Of a DNA stretch of 64,000 nucleotides, positions 31,667 to 46,600 are shown piece after piece (positions within the stretch are counted from its first letter, which is position 1; each line of letters opens with the position of its first letter). The position numbers and the translations under genes were made by a program. Below the pieces are notes generated by a model. It was not told where the DNA came from and searched no databases. It saw only the letters and a program-made list of their open reading frames with translations. Where the stretch lies: positions 6,943,262 to 7,007,261 of the forward strand of contig NC_056418.1 in the NCBI RefSeq assembly GCF_905147365.1. The letters run 5' to 3'. This DNA comes from Aricia agestis (taxonomy: Eukaryota > Arthropoda > Insecta > Lepidoptera > Lycaenidae).

Positions 31667-34600
31667 CTGCACAAAAAACACATTTTAGTCTATTCAATGT
31701 TATTTTACCTCCTTCAGGACCTTTATGACAAGGAAGTGAGGATTACTTTCATAGAGACGATGATCGTACCATGTTGCATTGCAAATTTCGCATTGTATTT
31801 AAATCGCACTTTAGCATTTCCTCACGACTTTTCGTATGCTTTAGTAAGGAGACGAAAGCTAATAGTTTCATGTCATTAATTCTACTGAACTAGTTGTAGT
31901 TAAAAGTATCCTTGATCTAGTTATAGAAAAACATAAAGCCCGGTCACAGAACTGACAAAAATCCTTCTCAGCGATAGATCATCGATGTAACACTTTCACT
32001 GGCATTAAAAATTTCGGTATTTCGTTTCCAAGCGTGTGTTATCTCAGCCGGATACCAATATTTTCCAGCGCATGTGAAAGAAATAAACAGCTATACTTAA
32101 GTCAAATCAATTTCTCTCTGTCCTACAACTGGAGTTTACCTATTTAGGTATACGTACCTTGTAATGATTCAATTGAACTTCCGAGAATGGCGCCGACCAA
32201 ATCGTGAATCCTGACGAACCGAAATCGGCTAAGGGATAGTGGTTGAACGCTGTCAGAACCCTCTTTGTGACCATAATGCTCTTGCTATAGTGGCCTACTG
32301 GACTAACCACTGCTGAACTCATAATGTGACTTACTAACTTAGGCTTCGTTTCTTCCGTACAATCTAGTTTTCCTTTAATATTTTCTAGGGAATCATTATT
32401 TACAATAGATTCTAATTTATTTTCTAATTCTAATTCTTTTTCTATTAGGTTCTCATTATCTATTCTAACGTCATCACGCTTTGTGTATATTTTACTTGTG
32501 TTTATGTTAGCATCTATATATTTGTTTTGCATAAAATCGAAGAAAAAAATATTTCTTACTAAAATAGCGGAGTACTCGTAAGGATTCCAGCCTTTTTTCA
32601 CTAGGCGTTTGAGTAATCCTGACCATGTGTAAGTTCGTTTCGGTAGTAATATCTCATCAACATCCAGTGGTACGATATATTCAGATTCTTGAATATTTCT
32701 GTATAAACAATCATTGTACGTAATGATATGATCTCTTCGTCTTTGCCACAGCGTTCTTTCAGGCTTACTTTTAATAGGAACTTGATACAATCGAACGAAT
32801 CCTTTCCTTCGATAATGTTCTAGAATTCTTTCGTTTATTTCATGGACAGCATCAATATAAATATCAATTTTATCCACACCTAGCAATTTATTAGTTTCTA
32901 TCCATTCGACTAGGTTTCTGGAAATATCATTTCTAAAATACATGTCTTTGACGCATATTGTAAATGTTCTTTTATATTCTTTGCTATCTGTGATAGGACT
33001 TAAATTAAAAGCGTTCGTTGGGTCGTCACAAGGTTCTTTGACTACTGAGACTACGGATGGCACTGTTAGATTTTCAGTCAGGGGACACGACAGTAGAACA
33101 GGCGTGTCCACGTCGGTAGCACCACTGTCCCACTCTCGCCACCACATCTCCAAAGGCTTCGCTGCTACCACTTCGACTGTCGCTTCATTTTCTTTATTCG
33201 GTCTCGTTTGGCAGTACAGCTCCTCCTTGGATGCATTGCGACCTGCAAAAACAGTAATTACTTTATTAGCCGCTCCTTCGATTGAGACATCATTACATTT
33301 AAGAACAATTACTTTAACTATCTGCCAATTAGTTCGCAGTACGTTTATTGTCGGTAACTTCATGAAGACAAAAAATATCACAAGAACTTATATATTATGT
33401 CAAAATTATTTAATTACGTTGATTATGCAGAAAACGGCCATATTTTGATACATATAAGGTAAAAGAGCCTCCTTTACTGCAAAGCTGTGTAATTATTTAA
33501 ATTACGGCTTACAGAATACCACATTTTTGCATTTTAGGTCCAACTGCAAGTTATAGTTACTTTTAATGACGAATACTTATAAACTTAGCTCTTTGTTAGT
33601 TATTATTAAGTATATTACAAGGCAAAGGGTTATAAAATAGAATTCCAATTAAAAAAAAAATAAACTTGCTAGCGTTATACACAAAGTTCGAATACATTAA
33701 CAAGATATTTGTAAACTGCGTTCCTCTTCCTAGTCGAACATTATAGTCGGGTATAAAATTGTTATTTGCTCGATTCAATTCGCTAGGAAAATTGCACAAC
33801 GGTTCTCTGTAAGGACTATCATTACAACGGTGCTTCTAATGCTGTTATTCCCGAACAGGATTGCGTTCTGCTGAATTAAAATATTTTACGTTTGAATTTG
33901 GAACTCGATGTGCGGTAGTTTTTTTTTGGATTAAACTTTTTAGAATTGATTTTTTTGTTGCCTTACAGTGAAACGAAAACACGTGTAAAACTTAGGCTAC
34001 AATTCTTTCAAATTTTTAGTTTCCATAGATATTGATACGAATCAATTAAAATCCAGTATCAAATACTTATACGCTTTATTATAATGGTGCTCCCACACTG
34101 CCGTTTTCTAACGGCAGTGTGGGAGCACAAACATTTGTTAGCAAACATTTAATCACAAATGTTAAAAAATGTTTTCATGTTAGAAAATGTTTAGTAAGTA
34201 AACGTAAGTTAACAAATTATAACAAAACAAATTATAACAAGATGAAACATGACGTGTCACCTTTTGTCTGTAAACCTTATATTATAAAGGTGACGACGGG
34301 GTATGCGATGAGCCAATACCAGATTTAAATGTTATAAAATGTTAGTAAACATTTTCTATTATTGTAGGAGTACTTATAACATGTAACAGTTCCTAACAAA
34401 ATGAAACAATTGACAACATGTTGTTGTTTGTAAATGTTTTTATGTTAGAAAATGTTTACAAACATTTTCTAACGGTAGTGTGGGAGCACCATTATTTAAT
34501 TTAAGTAGATTAAGAATTTGTTTTAACAAATCTTACTTAAGCTGTTCTGTTTTATCTAGTTGGCCTTAAATAAGCTAAAATTCAAATCTGTATGTAGCGA

Positions 34601-37600
34601 AGTAAATCGTGACTGCGAAGCTCGACAAGGCATTTGGATATGTCAATAAGGCAGGATTGGGAACAACGCGAAATCTTGTATTTGTATTTTGTACACAAAC
34701 TGAAGATACTAAAGGAAGAGAAAATTCCAGACACGTACGAAAAATTTAAATAAGGTGTTTGATTCTTTTCTCAGGGTTTGGAACGCCTAAATATTCGATT
34801 TTGGAATTTCACTTCTTTTCTTACTTTATTGTATTAATAAACGTTTTATACGATCTAAACGTTTTATGGTTTGCTTTGAACAAACAAACTACAGTAGTCT
34901 TAGCACTTATACCGGCGAGCCGTGTTCTAAGCTAGGCAGTATTTTTTTCCTTCTCTTTACTACGAAACATTGTTTTATTTTCTCGTCCAACACGTCCATA
35001 ACTTATGAAGTACCAAGTGTGAGATACAGCTGTAATACACAAGATATACTGGTACACAAAACTTTTGTACGTGCGTAGATTGCACTAAGGCGCCTGAACT
35101 TGCGATTTGAGGACCAAATGGGACAAAATATTTTGTTAAATTATTGCATGATGCATCAACACAATATTATGTTTAGCATGGTCGTCATCGGAACGATTTC
35201 TTTTGACGGAAAGGACAGATTGATGAAAGAAAATCTGGCATTATTGGCTTTGTCCACACTGTGCCTTTTTTGTTCATCAAGGGCATGCGCACAATAGACA
35301 TAATTTTGTCTACTCTGGCATGCGTTATAGCGCAGTCAACAGCGCACGTGAGTCATGCCCGCGATGTTATGACACTTTTCTTTCCAACGCGTGTGGATTT
35401 TGACACATTCAATTATAGAATATGCCAAACGAAAGTTGAATAAAAATATGATGACGAAAATTGAAGATGAAATTGCATAGTGTGGACATAGCTGTTTCGA
35501 TCCTAAAATCTACCACATATCTTTCGCATTCATACTGTGGCCAGGCTAAGTGCGTTGGGTCTTCTTAAAAAGCTCTCAAGGTACTCAAAAAAAGGCGTTT
35601 TAAGTTGCGTCACCGTTGCCGTGAGTACAATATGGAAGGCGTTTATCGGAGGAATTTACACGCGAGCGGCGGACAGCGGAGACAAATGAGGGTGGCTTAT
35701 CGCAGCGTCGCGTCGCCGCACGTTTCCACACTTTTGTTGCTCCTGCCCGATAAAAACTACTTTATTGAGAGTTTAAACGGCATTTAGTGCAATACGATAC
35801 CCTAATAGGCCAAAACATAAGTTACGATTGTCAGTGCTCATTTGTCAATGTAATTTTTTTGTGGAGAATATTTTGTTTCAGTTGTCTGATGTACGCACTC
35901 CTTGTTTTATTGAACGACTTCCAAAAAAAAGGAGGCAATATGTTCGGCTGTATGTATTTTTTATGTAAGTATGTTCAACGATTACTCAGCCGTTTATGGT
36001 CCGGTTTTGAAAATTATTTTTGTGTTGTATAGTGTTTAGCTCGAATTTGGTACCATGTTCACAAAAGTGGTGATCTGATGATGGGATCCATGAGAAATCG
36101 AGGGGACTCCTTGAAATTTGTATGGAAACTAATGATGGTGATTTCGACTTTTCTGATGCTACCAAAAAGTAAGATTTGGTACCAGGTTAAACCCTGGATC
36201 CGAAGGTACCCAACAGAACTTTTGAAACCTTATAGATACAGGTTCGGGAGTTTTGGCGTTGTTTAAACCACTGAAAGCATAAACCAATATATCAATTTGA
36301 TTGACCATCATCATCACAACCATATTTATACAATGGGTCGTCAATGAACTGTACCAGCCCAGAACTGAGATACTTGACATAAAACTTAGCCAGTACCGAC
36401 TTCAAACGAATCAAAATTAAGAACAGAATTGGTTGAGGTTTAGTCGAATTTCGAAAAAGGCGCTAATGAAGAATAATAATTATTTCATACTTTTTAGATC
36501 ATATTTTTAAGAATATTGTTTTTACCTTGGAAGTCAGAGTAAATTTTTTGTTAAAAAATAATAATTTCTTTATTATTTTTTAACAAACTGACGACCTCTG
36601 TGGCTCAGTGGTGAGCGCGTTGGTAGCTCAAGCCGGGGGTCGCGGGTTCGAATCCCGCCGACGGAACAAAAAGTTTTCAATGTTCTCGGGTCTGGATGTG
36701 TATTAAATATGTGTATGATATAATAAAAATCTTAAATATATGTATAGTATAAAAGTATTAAATATATTTCCGTTGTCTGGTACCTGTAACACAAGTCCGT
36801 CAGGTACTTAGCACGGGGCCAGACTGACGTGGTGTGAAGCGTCCATAGATATTACTATTATTATTATATTATTTATTATCTTTTGCCCAGCAGCTATGTA
36901 AAATATCCCACGGGAACATTGTGCTTTGGGTGGATAAAATAATTATATCTCGTCTGTTGATCCAGAACCGAGTCTGCTTCCAAAATTTATCAAAATCCGT
37001 TAAGTATTTTTTTACGGTAAAGAAGTCATAAGCATAGTCTTTCGCCTCTATTATAATATTAATGTGATTAGTGGATTAAACCTAGTGGTTACTGGTTGCG
37101 CAAAATAACTGCTTGCGAATTTTGATTGATGTCCACTTACCTATCAAAGCCGGTTTACTCAAGCCAATTCGCGTAATAAAAGCTAACCGATCTGCCATAA
37201 CTTAAATAAATTAACACATTATGTGATGTCGTTTTATCGTGTTTAATCTGCTAGAGATAATGTTGGTACTCCTGTTCATTTTGCGAACACGCGAAGGGTG
37301 TGCTATTCCGAATACAAATCATCTTTTCCAGTTACCATCAAATTACATGTAATCAATGTATATTTAAATTTCGAAGTAATTTTATCGTAAGTTGATTATG
37401 TTTACTTTTTTAATGGTGGACGGACATGTAGATGGACAGATTGCAATTACTGAGATGCTCGCGGCCAAGGCGTATTCAGCCTGCATAATTGCAACCCGGG
37501 AATTATATTTTGATACATTTCAAGCGTAACTACACATAATTATATTACTTTTATTCGTCTGATCGCGTTTTATTAAGTCTGACATCTTTGAAGGACGGAT

Positions 37601-40600
37601 AGGATCTCTTTGATACGTGGAACAAAACTTTTTGTTTAGATTTTGCGAAACAATAAGAATTTAATCGATTTTTATCTGTATAAATACTCATAATACTGTT
37701 TTCTTCTTATTATTATATTAAAATGATTAAGTATGTTCGTCGCCAGTTTCTCACAAGAATTAATAGCGCTATAAAGATACATCTTCATTACTCACATTAA
37801 ATAATTAAAAGATCATTATTAATAGCCACGGGGGATGATCGGAAAATAATTAACATGCGATACATCATACGTGGACATAGGCCATATCTTTCCTAGCCAC
37901 TAGCCGCTAGGTAATGAAGTCGATGTTGTCATATAATATCAGTTTTTGCTGAGGACTTGAAGACAGGTGTACGGACCATCCTTAACTATTTTACCCCTGA
38001 GTTTTATTGAAAGTAGACCTTAATTGGTTAGCGATAAGGTTCTGTTGGATGTAAAATAATACTGAACGAAATATTATATTGTCAAACATGGTATCGTAAG
38101 TGCGTTTTTGTTTAATTATTCTGAATAACTATTTGTAATTGATATAAGGTTTGGACTTGTCTATTTATGACACGGAGACAATAATAATTATAATGACTGT
38201 CCTTTAAATAAAAAGAACGGGTTAAATATGTACGTAGTTGGTTAAAAAGATGACAACTCAGCGTTTTATTTCGAAGGATTAATTTAAATGAATAAATTAC
38301 ATGGTACTTATACAGATTAATTTTAACATAACATGTACGAGGTCTGCCCCAAGTCCAACACTGTAATTATATTTGATACGGACTTCAAAAAGGTGGAGGT
38401 TAAATTTTAGTCGTAGGCCGTAGCATACAAAACCTTAAATTAAATGTACATTTTTTTATTTTAGTTTTTGTCTGAAGTCATTAGCAGAACCAGATGAGAT
38501 ACAATCATACAGGAATTTCAATAAAATAGGAAAATAATAATTTTAAAACTTTTGTCATCTAGTAGTATTACAACTTAGAAGTAAGTACCTAATGTAATGT
38601 GGAATTGTTTTCTTAAAACAAAATAGTAGTTGACAAGATACATAGAGCCAACTCTACGCCTTGTCGGTCTGTAACATAATGTACTTTCTACATTACAGTA
38701 AATGTTCATTATCACTTACTCAAATAGATAAAGAACTTTTCCTGCGCTACCTAAAATGGTTGTTCTTTCTTCGATTGATTACTACTATATAATAGTGTTA
38801 AATACTATATAAGTATTTTAATAAGTACTAGATAGAAGAACAACATCCACAATTTTACCAAAATATAAATTTTATATTAAAATAACACACTAGAAACAGC
38901 ATCTTCGTTCTTAAAAAGTGAAAAAAAAACAAAGATTTAAAATATATTATTAGCCCTAAAACATCAGTCTTTCGTACACAAGAAGCTAATTTAATGAGCG
39001 AATGCACGCAGCAGGCGGCGAAATGAATGAACGAATTGAATGAACGGTCAGTGGTGGGCACGTGATCAAACTTCATACCTGACAGCATCCTGACAGTTAC
39101 TAATTGTAGTGCTTTTTCTGCACTGAAATAAGATTAAAAGCGCATTGTGTAATTGATTAAATCAATGAGATAGTAAGATGTTATCTGTCTGCACTGTGCT
39201 TAGAATGGAAGGACTTCTTGTAAGCAAAAAGTTTACATTGCAATTGAATCTAATCTGGATATTTACTAATACCAACAAATTGTGTCCGTCTGTCTGTTTT
39301 TGTAGTTACTGAAAGAATTTTGATGAAACTGAATGGAGATACTTTGAAGTTTGAGTCCCGAACGACGATAGAGTTTTGTGTAGGGTTTCTGCGCTAAAAA
39401 AGATTTTCGGAGCAAAGAAATTATGGCCAACAGCGAGTTGGAACTGAACTTCTATTAAAGTTATAAATGCGTAAGTGTCGTTTGTCGATCTATCACTCCT
39501 AGACATTTGTAGCGCTGAACTGGGTAGTTTTTATCTCGGAAAACGTGCGGTTCCCGTTGGATAAACGGCACCTGCACTGCACCAAAAAGTGGCTATATAA
39601 TAAAAAACGGCTTATCAAGAAAAAAATTACAATGCTACTACTTACAAGGTTCAGTAATCAGAAAGAGATTATCAGACGTTTAAAAGGAGCACGACATTAA
39701 TCGGAACATCGAAGAGATTTATAAGAATCATTAATTAATTAAATAATGATTATTCGAGCTCACTTACAAGATCAATACAATACTATTGAGTTGTCTCGGC
39801 TTAAATTGTTTGCTGCAAAAAAGTAGCGCCATCAAGATAGGCTTCGCTGCTGGGTCGATATTAATTGGTTTCTTTTATTTATGTAAGCGGACAGGCTGGA
39901 CCGACCTACGGTAGTATCGGAATCAATTTTACAACAGGCTTCCTTTAGGTTTATGTTGACTTTTTTGTTGTTTTTTTTTTGCTGCAACCTTTTCAATATA
40001 GTAATTTTCATGGTAAACTAAACTTAGGTAATATTATGCTGTGTTCTCTGTTGAACTACACGACCCAGCTATCGAAAACTGTGACAAACCAAAATCTTTT
40101 TTTGGGATGAGAAAAAAGTTTAAGCGCTCGTCGGACTCGAGAAACATGACGTAATTGAAAATTTATAAGCCGGAGGGAGAGTAGGGTCAGCGTGGCGTAG
40201 GAGAGGAAGTAAAATACTCCTCTCTCATACAGCATGATGAAAATTTTTCAATTCTGCCTACACTTCCGAAGTACAAACCCGAACTGAAACAGTCCCTCAT
40301 ACAGCGGCATCTTTTTCTTTAACAGTATTATTACCATACAGTATTTTATTTTATTTTATTGGGAAAACTTACAGCATATAATTATAATAGTAATGATACA
40401 AATTATATAACAATATGCCAATAACAAGTTTTCGCTGGTAAGAAATAAATTTAAGCTAAAATTAACATTTCAAACATAAAGTCCTGACGAGATACAAATC
40501 ACTTACTTACTTAATAAGTACTTACATGAACTGAGGTAATCTAAAATCAATTAAAATGTAAATTATTATTTAAGCAAACTACCAAATTTGTTAAATTTTA

Positions 40601-43600
40601 TATAACACGAAATGGTTGAGAGATTAAAAATTGTTAGCTAATGAAGCAAATAGTACTCAATATAAAAATAATTATACTTAATTAAACATAATTAAACACA
40701 CGGCAGATGGTACAATCCTTTAGTATTTTACTTTTACGATAAAAAAAATCAATAAAAGTAATTCAATACACAAATTTTATTTATTTTACTTTAAGAACGT
40801 ATCAGTCATAAGCTTTCTAATTTTGTTTGGTTTTAGGGAGAACATGTCTTCAAGTGGATGGGCAATTAAAAATCTGTTAAAATGTGAACTAGACCTAAGT
40901 ATAAAAGAATTTTTACGGTAGTATGTATTGTAAGGTGTAACATAAAGGGGCATAAAATGACGAGCGTTTCTACGGGGAATATTAATATTAAATCTATTAA
41001 GTAAATCAGGGGAATCTGTTTTATTATTTAGAACATTACATACATAAGTCAGGTCAGCTATATGTCTCCGGTGGTACAAGGGGAGAAAATGAAACTTTTT
41101 GCACCTGGCATCATAATCATTTAGAAAATGGTTGCACTTAAATTGAATAAATCTGAGAAACCGTTTTTGTATGGACTCGATTCTATCAATATATATGTTG
41201 TAAGCAGGTTTCCACAACTCCGAACAATACTCTAAGATACTACGAACATACGCACAATATAGTATTTTTACTACTTTGACAGATTGAAAACTTTTACACG
41301 ACCTTATGACAAATCCCAGGGCTTTTGAGGCTTTTTTAATAATATAGTCGATGTGCTCATCAAAGATCAATTTTGAGTCTACAATAACTCCAAGATCCCT
41401 TATGGATTTCTTGATAACGAGGACCTTGTTCTGAAGTTCATAATTATATTTAATTAAATTTAGTTTACAACTAAAGTTGACGACAAAGATTTAGATACAT
41501 TACTCGTAAGATCTAACTTATTAAGTACACAGTAATCACTAAATCTATTTAAGTCCTCTTGTAAAAGGTGACAGTCATTAAGCGAAGCTATATTTTTCAA
41601 TATTTTTGTGTCATCGGCGTACAAAAAGAAATAAGAATGACGAAAACAGGAGGAAATATCATTGACGAATATAGCAAAAAGTAAAGGTCCTAACAGGGAG
41701 CCTTGAGGAACACCAGAAGGTACGAATATCCACCTAGAAATGAACCCGCTAATAGCAACGGCTTGGAACCTATTACAAATATACGATGAGAACCATCGAA
41801 GAAGGTTTCCGTGTATATACCCGCATACGCTAACTTTTTGAGCAGGATACAATGATCAATACGATTGAAGGCTTTGCTAAAGTCGGTGAATATCAAATCC
41901 ACCTGAACCCCTGAGTCCATGCCCGAGCTGACATGGTCGTAAGTTAGAAGAAGATTAGAGGTTGTTGAGCGCCCCTTTAGAAACCCATGCTGCTCTTGTA
42001 TAAACCAGCCTTTAAGAGCAGAAAAAACTTGTTTATGCACAATACTTTCAAAGAGTTTAGCGAAAATACAAAGTTTTGAAATCGGCCTGTAGTTCTGGAT
42101 ATTTCCCTTGTCTCCTCCCTTATGAACAGGTGTTATAAACGCTGTCTTCCAAAAACTTGGCACATATCCTTCCTTTAATGATCTCGAAAAAAGTATGGCG
42201 AGGGGGATAACCAAACTAGAGGCGCACTCAGCAATTAGTAGAGGTGGAATATCATCTGGCCCAGCACCTTTATGTAAGTCAACCGACTTTAGCAGCCTTA
42301 ATAATTCGTCATGATCTATCCTTACGTCCCCTACGGAGCTGTGATGCAAAGTGTGCTCTTCGGTATGTGAGCCACTAGGCGTGGTATGAGAATCCAGAAA
42401 GTTTGCGTGAAAGTAAGTTGCAAACAAGTTGCAAATTTTTTGTAGTATGTAAAGTATAGACTAACCATGGTACATAGCGAGTATCCGCACGTAGGGCTGG
42501 CTGGTCCGCGTGTCGTAGTAGGCCGCGTACAGCGATATCGACGTGCCCTTCACCTTCTGCCATCTGCTGTCTGCCGAATTACGCTGCCATGTGCGATTCT
42601 GAAAAAAAGGATTTTTCGTTAATTAAATATATAGAATATTTGGTTAAATTAATTTAACTAGAGATCGCCCAATGGTCGAAATTCGACCTTACTTGCAACG
42701 ACATTAGGACTACTACCTATATTTTGTAAAAAATATTGACTTTATCATAGTTTTTTTTCAATTCTTGTCTCTGGGACTTAGCTGATCTCAGACTGACCGT
42801 TTAAGCATTGTCTAATAGTATCTAAAATTAAATAAAAAAAAACAATAATCCATTTTCAATTTGTCAACTTGTTGTCAGCAGCATAGACTTATAATATAGC
42901 ATTATAGGTTTATGGTCAGCAGACTTCAACCATAAATAAAAGAGTATAATTCGTATGTATAGGCTTGTCACTAAAAAATCTGACATTTTTCCTAGTAGTA
43001 GTGTGGTAGTGTGTGTAACGTTTTATTTGTTAAAAATATATATGATAAAAGCAATTATTTTAAAATAATATTAGCTCGATGCACTCCTTCACCATATAAA
43101 CTATAACTGTGCGAAATTTCATGCACCTACGTTTCCCCATTTTTCGTAAAAAGGGTTACAAAGTTTTTCTCTCACGTATTAATATATACATGATACATTG
43201 TAGGGCTCGCTTGATACACGATCGTCTTAAGACAGACCATTGCTAAACAATTAACAATACACATAGAGATGCGCAATGCGCATACACGAAACCATGTTTT
43301 GTTTAATAATAGTCTATCTTAAGACTGTCGTGTTTCAAATGCACGCGAGTCCTTTCGACTTTACCACACATAAATAGACAGTTAAGTACAAAAAAATATG
43401 AACATAATAATATATCAACAGACTATCTTCATACCATTAATACTTCTGTTTATTGTGTTTATACTATGCGTGAATCTGGCGTACGCACTCACTAACGTGA
43501 TTTCATTAAACTGAAGTAGCAAAACAATTATTGATATTAATGTTGAGTTACTCTACTGTATACACTTCTACTGTGCCTAATCCGTCGCAAACGATTAGCA

Positions 43601-46600
43601 GTGTGAACTTCATGCATGGACGCCACATAAACATACAATAGCCATTAGCCACCTAGGATGCCACAGCCATATAGAGCAACTTAATGACGTTTGTAAATAA
43701 ATTATGTATAGACCTGTATAGACTCTATAAAGTTTTTCCATCTTATGAACCATTGCATAAGAAAAGGTTTAGAATGCTTTTTGCGACATTTACTGAGTAT
43801 CACTAGTAAAGATTTTTCGTATTTTTAAAGGGAAAGTTATTTGTACTAGCTAGTAGATATTATGTGTTCTTATAGAATTACCAGTAGTTACTAACAGTGG
43901 TTGTAGTCATAATAATATTATGTTAAAGTTAACGTAATAGATAAAGCACACTAGTCACTGATATAAAGTTTATAACGATGAGTCATGAGACCCATATTAT
44001 AGGCTAATTTATCAGGCCAAAATGCACGTCAGTCTCAGGCAAATTTCTGCTATTGAATAATTGGAACGTAGTTCCTTATCGCGCGTTGCGCCTTTCGGGG
44101 GATAGACCGAAAAAGTTGTAACGACACTTTTTTATTAGTACCTGCATGGTACCAGAGGCAGGCCCTGTGTGGCACAGGGCGTTGATAGTTTAAGTTTTTT
44201 TGTATATTGAATCTTAAATACTGTTAGATAAAAAATACACGGCCAGTCTGTCATCATTTGATTTTATTAATCTCAGAGTGTCGCAGGAATTTATGTCTAA
44301 AAATCAATAAAGTCAATATTTTGACAATAGAATATCAATAGAAAAGCGTTGAAATCTAAAACTTAATTTAATTTTTTATTTGAGATCTAATTTCGACCAC
44401 TGGGCGATCTCTAGTATTGAGAAATATACTCTTATATTTTATAACTTCGTTTCATCCGAGTCCCTTGTCACCTCTCAAGTTTTTTTATCCATATTTACAC
44501 CCTTAGATTTTACTGTTTCTATCGTAAAAAATTAACTATTGTGAGAAAACACATCGCTAAATAGGTGTTAGTCATAATAATTTTATGAATTCCCGTGTAA
44601 TATCTTTAGCTTTTCTTTTTTCTGCGAAATAAAAATTTACTGCCTGACGCGGCCACGCAGGAGATGCGAAGTGGTTGTAAAGTTTTAATTATTTTTATTG
44701 AATATCAGGTACGCTCTACGCTCGTACTATGATAAAATAAACGAGGTTATCCAACCTTAGCCTAGCTAAATAGCTACATAAAGCCTTTGGTCCTGCTTTA
44801 CTCTGTGGATTAAAGCTTTTTGTTATTGTAAATGGAAATGAATTTAAAAGGAAAACTACTTGACTGTACAACTCTACTTAACGAGTCTGACACGCACTCG
44901 GCTTTAAATCTCGAATACTCCGCAGTCAATGCGTCGGTAATATTTTTAATTAAAAAAAAGTGACGTTCGAAATTCATAAATTGCCGAGTGTCATGGCGGA
45001 CGGCTGACGCGATTTATTAAGTTAATTCGATCCATCTGGACGCGGTAAGCGGTAATTAATTTAAGGATGTGTCACTTCGAATGCGACGAGCCATCGCCAC
45101 TGGCGTAGCATTTGCATAAGTCGAACGCTGCCGAAGAAAGTCTCGGCTTAGCGTGTACTGATTTATAATTCGCCCTTTAAATAAATTCAACCTATTGAAA
45201 AAGGTTCCCGAAGGAATTTGCACTTTATTTCCGAGTAGGTGAGTTTATTTTGGGATGGATGAATTTTCTAGGATAGTGTTTTGTAATTTATGTGCGTTAT
45301 AAGTATCATGGCGGAGTCGTGCGTGATTAGCTATTGTGCTTTTGTATGTGTCAAGCATTGTTTTGCTTTCTTTGGCCTTTAGGAATTTATTCTCTAATCT
45401 GGGGCTAGCTTAGACTTCGTACATTGTTTTAACTTGAATCGAGAAAGGGTTAATGCCTGCCTTCGACCTCTCAGTTTGTTGGTTTGGATTGTTTCTCTTA
45501 AGATTGTTCCTATTTCTTCTATTTAAGTATTTGTATTAAGTTACTAATATGGTAATACCCATTAACACAACAGTATTTTTTTCGATTCTTATTAAAATAT
45601 TATTTACAATATTACTTACCTTAATTTCTGTGTGGGCGTGGCATAAAAATCTGTACCAATTATTAAATTTTTTAATCAAATTTCGCCATGTCTACAGAGA
45701 CCGACTTATTAGAAATGCTTAAGTACATGATAGATCTGAAACATATTTTTTATTGACTGTAAAACTTGTTCATTATATGTATCGAGTAGAGTTGCCAGGT
45801 TGCTAGAAAGAAAAGCCGGACAAAGCAGGCAGCTTGGCCGGACATTAGTACAAAAAAGCCGGAACCTTGCTATCGAGTACTTATAATCTAAATCTTTTAG
45901 TACTCATAGCAATACATTCGGTAGCGTGTACAGATTTTCTGTTTTCTTAAAACAATTTAACAGCTCTACAATTTTTCATCTCATTAGGTGTCCGTCAATC
46001 GTCTAGTAGGGCTTTTTATATAAAGTTATAGATTCTAGGCTCTACAAAAGCCGGACTCCCTTTAATTTTGGTCGGACACGCAAGCGAAAAGCCTGACTGT
46101 GTCCAGCTTTATCCGGACGCCTGGCAACCCTAGTACCGAGGGAAACCGAATGTGTTTACATTATACTTACAGGCAAAAAACTTGGATACATAAGTAGTTC
46201 ACGGCTCATAGGTTCCGTAGCGAAACCATGTTTAACGATTAATATTTGCGCGATGAAGCGTTTTTAAAATAAGTATTAAAAATCGGCCGAGTGCGAGTCG
46301 GACTCGCGCACGTAGGATTCCGTACCACAACAGAGCAAAAAATGGCTGTAAATTGTGTTTAATATGGGAATTATTTAATTTATTTAAATTTTATTATAAA
46401 TTATTAAAGTTCAAATAAAACTAAGTTTTTCGTGAATATTTCAAGTGCCTATGTCTTGCCGTTATTGATATCGAGCAAAAAATAGCAAAAAATCATGTTC
46501 GTTGTATGGGAACCCCCCTTAAATATTTAATTTATTTTGTTTTTAGTAACTATTTTTTGTTATAGCGGCAACAGATATACACAATCTGGGATAATTTCAG

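Noticed and set aside
32942..33448. 168-codon + strand frame
   Set aside because: It is the reverse-strand shadow of GT92 exon 3, which has clear family motifs.
36601..36660. Functional tRNA gene in the SINE head
   Set aside because: A and B boxes are present, but no cloverleaf with a paired acceptor stem can be drawn, and the body and tail are those of a SINE repeated at 52426.
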